This document shows positions 1 through 5,290 of a stretch of 5,290 bases of DNA, piece by piece (positions within the stretch are counted from its first letter, which is position 1; each line of letters opens with the position of its first letter). Source of the DNA: Phycisphaerales bacterium UBA4658 (GTDB lineage Bacteria > Planctomycetota > Phycisphaerae > Phycisphaerales > UBA1924). The stretch spans positions 48,763 to 54,052 of the forward strand of contig DHLW01000087.1 of assembly GCA_002405485.1 (NCBI GenBank). Reading direction: 5' to 3'. Below the pieces are notes generated by a model, which was given only the letters and a program-made list of their open reading frames with translations, searched no databases and was not told the DNA's origin. Position numbers and translations under genes: made by a program.

Positions 1-1221
1 CAGCCGACCCCCGCGCTGCTCCGGCCGCTCATACGCCCGCAGCGCACGCAGCGTGGTCTCGACCTCGGTGGGGTGATGCCCGTAATCGTCGTACACCCTG
101 ACCGCCTTGCCGCCCGAGTCCAGCCGGCGCTCGCCCAGCAGTTGCATCCGGCGATCGATCCCGCGAAACTGGCTCAGCGCCTTGGCGCAGAGGTCGGCAT
201 CGGCGCCCGCATGGATCGCCAGCACGCACGCGGTCGCTGAGTTCATCGCGTTGTGTTCGCCCGGCAGGGCCGTGACCCACGCCGCCACCAGCCCCTCGCC
301 CTTGCGGACAAGCCCGGTTCTGCGAGACTCCGGCTCATACTGCACCGACCAGTCGGCGCTCGGCGACCAGCCGATGGTCTCGACCTTGCACTCCAGCCCC
401 GCGCACACCTCGCGACGATGAGCGTTCTGATCCGCGATCAGCAGTACGCCACCCTGGCTCGCCGGCGGGAGCAGCTTCGCGAACTCATGGAAGCTCCTCA
501 CCACCTCCTCAAGCGAGCCGTACACGTCCAGGTGGTCCGCCTCCACGCTCGTGATCACCGCGATCTTGGGCGAATAGTTGTGGAAACTCCGGTTGTACTC
601 GCACGCCTCCACGACCAGCAGGCCCGGTTCGCCCCGGCCGCTCCCCGCGGGAATGCTCTGGGCGCCGAGTCGGAAACCCGTGTTCCCGAAGTGGGCGCAG
701 TTGGCCCCGACGATCACGCTTGGCTCAAGCCCCGCCTCCGCAAGCACGAACCCCAGCATCGCCGTCGTCGTGCTCTTGCCGTGCGTCCCGGCCACGCACA
801 CTCCCGACATGCCCACCATCGTCCAGCCCAGAGCTTCGGCATAGTTCAGGACGGCAATCCCTCGACGCTCGGCTTCCATGACCTGCGGGTGGTCCGGGCG
901 GATCGCCGCCGACGCCACCACCAGATCGCACTCCTCAGGAAGCCAGCTCCTGGACTGGTCAAACCCGACCTGCACGCCCTCGGCCTGCAGCATGTCGGTA
1001 TAGGGGCTGTGCGTCGAGTCGGATCCGGAAATCACCCCGCCCCGGGCCCGGAGCATCCGCGCCAGCCCCGACATCCCGCACCCGCCGATCCCGATCATGT
1101 ACACGTGCTTCCCAGCCACCGCGAGCGGCCGGGAACGCTGATCGACCCGCGATACGCCCTCCCCCGCGGGCAAGCGCACGGGCCAGGTACCAGACGGCGG
1201 AGTTCTCGATGGTCCGGGCAT
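1..1221 (-). CDS. murC: UDP-N-acetylmuramate--L-alanine ligase MurC (partial, C-terminus beyond left edge)
   Basis: MurC is the cytoplasmic ATP-dependent ligase that adds L-alanine to UDP-N-acetylmuramic acid, the first step of peptidoglycan stem-peptide synthesis. Reading leftwards from ATG 1221, 407 codons are open to the edge. Visible motifs, in order: the UDP-binding glycine-rich loop GIGGCGMSG (residues 44-52); the Mur-ligase P-loop GTHGKSTT (145-152); EACEYNRSF (205-213), the equivalent of the usual EADESD-type motif; EADHLDVY (227-234); the ATP-site motif GEHNAMN (321-327); and YDDYGHHPTE (377-386), which opens the C-terminal domain. Roughly 90-100 residues of that domain should lie off the edge, giving about 500 in all, near the family's 450-490. 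The start is uncertain: ATG 1305 (28 residues longer, just after an in-frame TAA at 1315-1317) and GTG 1119 are also in frame, and none has a clear Shine-Dalgarno sequence. I chose 1221 because the conserved lead-in to the glycine loop begins before GTG 1119. No same-strand gene lies upstream, so murC seems to lead its transcription unit. Confidence 0.95.
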   Translation of the reverse strand, partial: MPGPSRTPPSGTWPVRLPAGEGVSRVDQRSRPLAVAGKHVYMIGIGGCGMSGLARMLRARGGVISGSDSTHSPYTDMLQAEGVQVGFDQSRSWLPEECDLVVASAAIRPDHPQVMEAERRGIAVLNYAEALGWTMVGMSGVCVAGTHGKSTTTAMLGFVLAEAGLEPSVIVGANCAHFGNTGFRLGAQSIPAGSGRGEPGLLVVEACEYNRSFHNYSPKIAVITSVEADHLDVYGSLEEVVRSFHEFAKLLPPASQGGVLLIADQNAHRREVCAGLECKVETIGWSPSADWSVQYEPESRRTGLVRKGEGLVAAWVTALPGEHNAMNSATACVLAIHAGADADLCAKALSQFRGIDRRMQLLGERRLDSGGKAVRVYDDYGHHPTEVETTLRALRAYERPEQRGGRL

Positions 1222-1692
1222 GGTTTGGCGGGTGACGGGTTCCGGCAGGGCGGCGGCCGGGCATGGTCCAGTGATGGAGGTCTTGACGTCGGACAGTGTC
1301 GGCATGGCGGACGCTTAGATCGGATTGTTCGCACCCCGGGCGTGAGGGATCGGCCGACGGTCATCGTGCCCGGCAAGCCGAGCCCCGGCCCCCCCGGGTC
1401 CCTCGCCGAAAACACTCCGGCCAATCGCTCAACAGGGTCGATGGGGGGCGGCGGTGAGGTCGCAGTTCCGGCAGTCAACGCCGCGCTCGCGGCAAGCCGG
1501 ACGCTGGGCGTTCGTCGGACGCACTGGCATCCTGCGGTTCCCCTCCACCGGCACGCCGTATGCTGTCCTTGGCCTGTCCAGAACGCAGCTCGCCTCGGCC
1601 GTTCGCTCCCCAGCCGCGAAACGCAACCGGCGGACATCGTTGATGGTTCACGAGAGACTGATCGGGAGAGTCGTCATCGGTGTGACCGCCCT
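1222..1692. promoter_or_regulatory. divergent intergenic region between murC and the small plus-strand gene
   Basis: This 471-bp stretch separates two genes read away from each other, so promoters for both must lie here or inside the first codons. I see no convincing -35/-10 pair on either strand. Positions 1222-1305 are in frame with murC and could encode an N-terminal extension if ATG 1305 is used. The remaining 387 bp hold only short overlapping frames whose translations are rich in Arg, Pro and Ser and match no family I recognise. Local structure: a 6-bp inverted repeat with a 2-nt centre at 1480-1493 (GCCGCG/CGCGGC) and a G-rich tract on the minus strand at 1383-1402. Calling the region regulatory rests on gene orientation alone. 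Confidence 0.5.
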
Positions 1693-2130
1693 ATGCCCCT
1701 GACCATCAGCGCTCGAGCCCTCGGTTCTCGGCGTCCGATCTTTGCGGACTGGTCGATCCCATTCCATCCGATCCACGACGGTGATCCGGGTGATCATGGG
1801 CTGACGCTCCGGGATCTGATCGACCGAATCGTTCGCGCCGAGGTTGCTGCCTATGAGACCCGGCGCGAGGCGCGTCGGCTTGATCGCGTCTTTACAAAGC
1901 ATCAGATCGATGCTCAGGCCGCCGCCGGCCGTGTCGCTCCAGAAGGACGCGAGACACCGCCGGCGCCAAGTCCCGATGAAGCCGTCGCCGCCGCCCTTGT
2001 TGCATTCGAGGATGGTCTGTACATTGTCGCAATCGACGGGCGGGAGGTGCGCAGTCTGGATGAACAGGTGTTCATCACGACTGACAGCCGCGTGACGTTC
2101 ATTCGGCTGGTGTTCCTGGCTGGGGCGTGA
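1693..2130 (+). CDS. small conserved-type protein with a candidate ubiquitin-like (beta-grasp) layout
   Basis: This 145-residue protein of unknown function has no signal peptide or membrane segment, so it is probably cytoplasmic. Residues 3-10 and 15-23 look like a beta-hairpin around a Gly-Ser turn (LTISARALGS, then IFADWSIPF). Residues 38-62 form a strong amphipathic helix (TLRDLIDRIVRAEVAAYE onward). A charged, Pro-rich insert follows (about 63-94, with PPAPSP at 89-94), then a short helix around 95-106. The C-terminal part (GLYIVAIDG, RSLDEQVFI, VTFIRLVFLAGA) reads as beta-strands. Strand-strand-helix-insert-strands with a terminal strand is the order found in ubiquitin, and the last 25 residues resemble its TLSDYNIQ...LVLRLRGG end in pattern. 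That is my inference. ATG 1693 is the only nearby in-frame start; its Shine-Dalgarno is weak or absent. The frame stays open upstream to position 253 only because it is antisense to murC. The next gene begins 61 bp downstream on the same strand, suggesting an operon. From memory, similar small proteins accompany DUF5724/DUF4132 genes. Confidence 0.82.
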   Translation: MPLTISARALGSRRPIFADWSIPFHPIHDGDPGDHGLTLRDLIDRIVRAEVAAYETRREARRLDRVFTKHQIDAQAAAGRVAPEGRETPPAPSPDEAVAAALVAFEDGLYIVAIDGREVRSLDEQVFITTDSRVTFIRLVFLAGA

Positions 2131-2150
2131 GTAAAGACCAGATCGTTAGG

Positions 2151-2160
2151 TGCCGCGGCA
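2151..2160. repeat. 10-bp perfect palindrome TGCCGCGGCA in the gap before the large gene
   Basis: TGCCGCGGCA equals its own reverse complement. It lies 20 bp after the stop of the small gene and 17 bp before the GGAGGG ribosome-binding site of the large gene. It is too short and loopless to act as a terminator and has no T-run after it. It could be a half-site or operator for a dimeric protein, but in such GC-rich DNA a chance palindrome is also likely. Confidence 0.25.
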
Positions 2161-2177
2161 AGCTGCCCGCGTGGTGC

Positions 2178-2183
2178 GGAGGG
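2178..2183 (+). promoter_or_regulatory. Shine-Dalgarno site GGAGGG for the large gene
   Basis: GGAGGG ends 8 bases before the GTG at 2192, an ideal spacing. An in-frame TAG at 2186-2188 lies between the two, so no start further upstream can be used. Together these fix GTG 2192 as the start of the large gene; the next in-frame ATG (2231) has no comparable site. It is the only strong ribosome-binding site in the window, which suggests the large gene is translated independently of the small gene before it. Confidence 0.85.
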
Positions 2184-2191
2184 ACTAGCAC

Positions 2192-5100
2192 GTGCTCAAG
2201 AAGGAAACCCTGAGCTCCCAGTTGGAAGACATGGCCGATCCTCAGTGGACGGACCATCGCGTCAAGTCGGTGCACGACATCGCGCACGCATCGGCCTGGC
2301 TGCGCGAGTGCGTGCCGATCGATCCGCTCTCGCCGGCAGACCGGGAGCTGACCGCGGAGGCCAGAAGGTTCTCGGCGGTGACGCTCACGGACGATCAGCG
2401 CACGCGGTTCTTCCACGCGCTCTTCCCGAAACTCGCCGGGCTCATGGAGCGCGTCTGGCAACGCCTGCCCCACCAGACCTATCAGCGATCGATGTACGAA
2501 AGGTCTCCGTTTCGAGCGCCTCGGCACGGGGGCTTCGTCGCAAGCCTGCGAAACCGATGGATTCGAGGCGTCTGTCGCGAACTCTCCGGTCACGATCCCG
2601 ACCCGATCTGGCTGGCAACCTGGGGCGCGCACATCAGATGGTCAGGGGTCGAGGACTCGGCGTTGCTGCTCTCCTGCGCGATGGACCAACCCGGCCCGGT
2701 CGGGGATGAGGTCTTCGAGATCCTCAAGGCCTCTGCCTCGGGGACCCACAAAATCGGCGGGATGGGTCAGCACGTCGTGACCGCGATGCACTGTTCCGAG
2801 CGCGAGGAGGCGTGGGCATTCCTCGAGAAGATGCTCTTGGCCGCCCAGCGGCAGGAGGGGTTGCGCCAGTCCATTCTCGAGCCCGGGTGCCACGCACACC
2901 CCGTCGCGTTCCGTCGGCTGCTTCGGCTCATCCTCGAGGAAAATCTGGTCCGATTCGCGTCCACCGTTCGGGCCATCGATGTGTGGTTCGGTTTTCAGTG
3001 GGAGTCCATGTCCACGGCCCACGCCAAGTCCATTCTGGAGCGGGTGCTGCCGATGCTTGACGATCCCGCGGCGAGGGACGAGGCCATTCGGGGAAAGGAC
3101 CCGGAGTCCGCCTATCTCGCCCTCTGGTGCCGCGCCCACGAAGACGCACAGGCCGCCGCAGACGAGGCGACGAAGCTGCTCTCCCACACTTCCGCGGACA
3201 AGCGGTGGGTGGGCTTGTACGCGCTGGAGTCGATCGGGTTCTCCGAGTACGTCCCGGCCGTCATTCCGGCGCTGGACGACGCTGACGCGTCCGTCGCCGC
3301 TCAAGCCCTGGTCGTGTGCGCGACGGCCATGACCGGCCGTGAGACTGCTGCGAGCGATGAGGACTTCGACGACGCTTCCTCCCTGCCCGACGCTGATCAG
3401 CACGGCGAGCCCGACTCCGCCGAGCTCTCCGGCTTGCTCGACGCGATCGAACGGCTCTTGGGGCGCATCAGCGGCAAGGAGCTGAAGTTCAAGCCACGGG
3501 TCTTCCCCTGGGGCCGCTCCACGCTCACCGCCGCCGAGGTCGGCGCCACGCTGACGCACTGCTGTCCGCCTCAGGAAAGCGAGCGACTCGTCGGCATTCT
3601 CGACCGACTCGATTCTCACTCCCGAGGTTTCGCGGCGATGATGATCGCGGGTCAGCCGGTCGATGCGTTCTATTCCAGTCGTCGGTTCGAAGCCAAGCCG
3701 CTTACCCCTCTTGCTCGTGCCACGCTCATCAGCCTGCTCGGTGCCCCCGCCAAGGCCGTGCGATCGGCGGTCGCAAGGATTCTGGAGCTCGAGCCCGCAA
3801 CCCCCGAAGAGATCGCTCGGCACGAGTCGCTCCTGGACCGAGCCGCCGACGACATCCGCGCCCGTGCCATCGCCCGCGTTGTCACGCTCCCGGATGCTGC
3901 CGCGCTCCAGGTCGCCTCCCGCCTGCTTTCTGGAAAGAACGCCCGTCAGACCGCAGGTCTGGAGGTGCTCCGCACCATGGTGGTCGCGGGGCGATCGGTT
4001 GAAGACGTGCGGACGCTCACTCGGCCGCTTCGGGACGGGGGCAAGGCCCTGGGCAAGGACCCGCAAAAGGCGCTCGACGCGATCTTCGACGGCGGTCCAG
4101 CCATCGGCATCCGGGTCGATGACGCGTTCGGCTTGGCCCGAGTGGGCGCTCCAAGGCCGCTGCCGGTTCCTCGTGATCGGAGCATCAGCCCGTTGAGCAA
4201 AGCCGCCGTCGCGTGCGTGCTCTCACTGGACGCTCTCGTGCACGCAAACGCCACGATGGAACTGAAGACCGACCATCCACGTCAGGGCGATCTGGATGAG
4301 CATCGCCTGCTCGGCTCGATCCAGTACACCTGGCAGTTCGCCCCGCGCAGATCGATCCCCGATCGGTCCTCGCCGGTCTCGGAGATTCTCGAGCCCTGGC
4401 TTGCGCAGCGCGGCCCGGATCTCCGCGATGACGACGGGCTGGAACTGCTCCGCGCGTGGGCGCTCGTCACGGTCGGAACCGCCAGACGATCCGGAAAGGG
4501 CGAAAACGCGTTTGCCCGGACCCTCCAGCGGCACGCCCCTGCCGGCCATGACGGGACGCTCGTCTACGCCGACGCCGTGGGCCTGATCCTGGAGTGGGCC
4601 CTCAAACTGCACCCGCCCGCGGGTGCGATCGCGTTCCTGCTCGATGGCATGGAGTCGGCCATCGCACGCGGCGAACTGATCCGACTTTCGGAGAGCACAT
4701 ACGCGGCCGAGTACGACTTCAACGATCTGCTCTGGTCGGCGCACACGTGGCGCGGCCTGCTCCAATCCTGTCCCGCGGCGTGGTCGATCTCCGCCGACGT
4801 AACCACGCTGGAGAGGTATGAGGGGCTGATCCGATCGGCCGCGATCGCCTTGACCAAGGGTGCGCTCCACGACGAGAGCGCCGGGAGCTTCACCGTCGAA
4901 CTCGACGACTTCATGACCCTCTGGCGAACCGGGCGCGTTTCCGACGACGAACTGCTCGTGCGCCTGGTCACCGGTCAAGAAGGGGGGTATCGCCGATCGT
5001 TCAGCGATCTGGGCAGGCTCTTCGAGCTGCGCAAGCCGGGAAAATCCACCCAGCATCGCGGCACACTGACACTGACTCCGCAGCTCGACGCGCTCCTCGA

Positions 5101-5290
5101 ACGCTTGCGACGACGTGTGCTGGAGATCGAACTTGGCCGGGGGGACGCCGAAACCCCGGCCACCCGGCATGCCATGGCCATGGACCCATCGGGCGGGATC
5201 GACGCCGCGGTCCCAGCGCTTGCCAGACTGGGCAAGCGCTCGCTCATCCGCGGGTACATCTACAACGACTGGGGCAAGGCCGCGTCGATG
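2192..5290 (+). CDS. giant helical-repeat protein, probable DUF5724/DUF4132 family (partial, C-terminus beyond right edge)
   Basis: All 1033 codons from GTG 2192 to the right edge are open. The start is set by GGAGGG at 8-nt spacing and an in-frame TAG two codons upstream. The protein is mostly alpha-helical, with no signal peptide, membrane segment or nucleotide-binding motif. An N-terminal helical region carries SPFRAP (105-110). A HEAT-like pair of helices spans about 332-379 (HTSADKRWVGLYALESIGF... VIPALDDADASVAAQAL). An acidic linker follows (388-411, 10 Asp/Glu in 24 residues, no Lys/Arg). Further helical repeats run to about 940. Near the edge are HRGTLTLTP (955-963), LERLRRRVLEIELGRGD (969-985) and a segment from 1000 containing GKRSLIRGYIYNDWGKAASM. 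I recognise this last section as typical of proteins with an N-terminal DUF5724 region joined to a C-terminal DUF4132; the latter would lie mostly off the window. The family assignment is from memory. E. coli relatives (YehI, MolR) have no settled biochemical function, and YehI sits near MoxR-type AAA+, VWA and SWIM genes. It is probably co-transcribed with the small gene 61 bp upstream. Confidence 0.85.
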   Translation, partial: MLKKETLSSQLEDMADPQWTDHRVKSVHDIAHASAWLRECVPIDPLSPADRELTAEARRFSAVTLTDDQRTRFFHALFPKLAGLMERVWQRLPHQTYQRSMYERSPFRAPRHGGFVASLRNRWIRGVCRELSGHDPDPIWLATWGAHIRWSGVEDSALLLSCAMDQPGPVGDEVFEILKASASGTHKIGGMGQHVVTAMHCSEREEAWAFLEKMLLAAQRQEGLRQSILEPGCHAHPVAFRRLLRLILEENLVRFASTVRAIDVWFGFQWESMSTAHAKSILERVLPMLDDPAARDEAIRGKDPESAYLALWCRAHEDAQAAADEATKLLSHTSADKRWVGLYALESIGFSEYVPAVIPALDDADASVAAQALVVCATAMTGRETAASDEDFDDASSLPDADQHGEPDSAELSGLLDAIERLLGRISGKELKFKPRVFPWGRSTLTAAEVGATLTHCCPPQESERLVGILDRLDSHSRGFAAMMIAGQPVDAFYSSRRFEAKPLTPLARATLISLLGAPAKAVRSAVARILELEPATPEEIARHESLLDRAADDIRARAIARVVTLPDAAALQVASRLLSGKNARQTAGLEVLRTMVVAGRSVEDVRTLTRPLRDGGKALGKDPQKALDAIFDGGPAIGIRVDDAFGLARVGAPRPLPVPRDRSISPLSKAAVACVLSLDALVHANATMELKTDHPRQGDLDEHRLLGSIQYTWQFAPRRSIPDRSSPVSEILEPWLAQRGPDLRDDDGLELLRAWALVTVGTARRSGKGENAFARTLQRHAPAGHDGTLVYADAVGLILEWALKLHPPAGAIAFLLDGMESAIARGELIRLSESTYAAEYDFNDLLWSAHTWRGLLQSCPAAWSISADVTTLERYEGLIRSAAIALTKGALHDESAGSFTVELDDFMTLWRTGRVSDDELLVRLVTGQEGGYRRSFSDLGRLFELRKPGKSTQHRGTLTLTPQLDALLERLRRRVLEIELGRGDAETPATRHAMAMDPSGGIDAAVPALARLGKRSLIRGYIYNDWGKAASM

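Noticed and set aside
1480..1493. Inverted repeat GCCGCG-CT-CGCGGC as a possible terminator
   Set aside because: The stem is short, the loop is too small, and there is no T-run on either strand. It also lies between divergent genes, where no terminator is needed.
1095..1637. 180-codon minus-strand frame across the murC start and the intergenic region
   Set aside because: It overlaps the conserved MurC N-terminal glycine loop in another frame. Its composition is Arg/Pro/Cys-rich and no family is recognisable.
253..1692. Long plus-strand open frame that continues into the small gene at 1693-2130
   Set aside because: Up to 1221 it is exactly codon-register antisense to murC, whose motifs are unmistakable. 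Between there and 1693 its translation is Arg/Pro/Gly-rich with no recognisable domain. Only the part from ATG 1693 looks like a protein.
1454..1702. 82-codon plus-strand frame ending just after the start of the small gene
   Set aside because: It has no ribosome-binding site and a biased Arg/Ser composition. Its 10-bp overlap with the ATG at 1693 could suggest translational coupling, but nothing supports the frame being coding.
1737..1821. Seven GATC sites in 85 bp at the start of the small gene
   Set aside because: GATC is common throughout this window, and most of these sites fall in ordinary Asp/Ile/Arg codons of the reading frame. No spacing pattern suggests an origin or a methylation switch.
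2642..4066. 474-codon open frame on the minus strand
   Set aside because: It is in direct codon register antisense to the large plus-strand gene and stays open only because TCA, TTA and CTA codons are rare there; it ends at a sense TCA codon (2642-2644). Its translation is low-complexity and matches nothing.
4223..5170. 315-codon open frame on the minus strand
   Set aside because: Same antisense register effect as the 474-codon frame, ending at a sense TCA codon at 4223-4225. No domain is visible.

Overview
The window is GC-rich bacterial DNA with long open antisense frames, as expected at this base composition. The left gene is a peptidoglycan ligase, so the organism makes a cell wall. The MurC motif EACEYNRSF (in place of the common EADESD-type motif) and weak ribosome-binding sites at two of the three genes would fit a planctomycete, perhaps of the Phycisphaerae type. 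That placement is an inference from remembered family features, not a search result.

Layout: (1) Positions 1-1221, minus strand, hold the N-terminal and central domains of MurC (UDP-N-acetylmuramate--L-alanine ligase). The gene runs off the left edge, so its C-terminus is missing. (2) Positions 1222-1692 are a divergent intergenic region with no convincing gene. It holds an in-frame possible N-terminal extension of murC up to 1305, a short inverted repeat and a G-run cluster. (3) Positions 1693-2130, plus strand, encode a 145-residue protein of unnamed family. I read its order of predicted elements as ubiquitin-like (beta-hairpin, helix, long insert, beta-strands, C-terminal strand ending LAGA). 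(4) After a 61-bp gap with a strong GGAGGG ribosome-binding site, a very large plus-strand gene starts at GTG 2192 and stays open for 1033 codons to the right edge. It looks like the N-terminal, HEAT-like helical part of a DUF5724/DUF4132-type protein.

The two plus-strand genes look like one transcription unit, divergent from murC. DUF4132 proteins such as E. coli YehI sit near genes for MoxR-type AAA+ ATPases, VWA proteins and SWIM zinc-finger proteins. The visible pair may therefore be the first two genes of such a module, with the rest to the right of the window. The most interesting point is the pairing of a candidate ubiquitin-like small protein with this giant helical-repeat protein. 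Nothing in the window shows what the module does.
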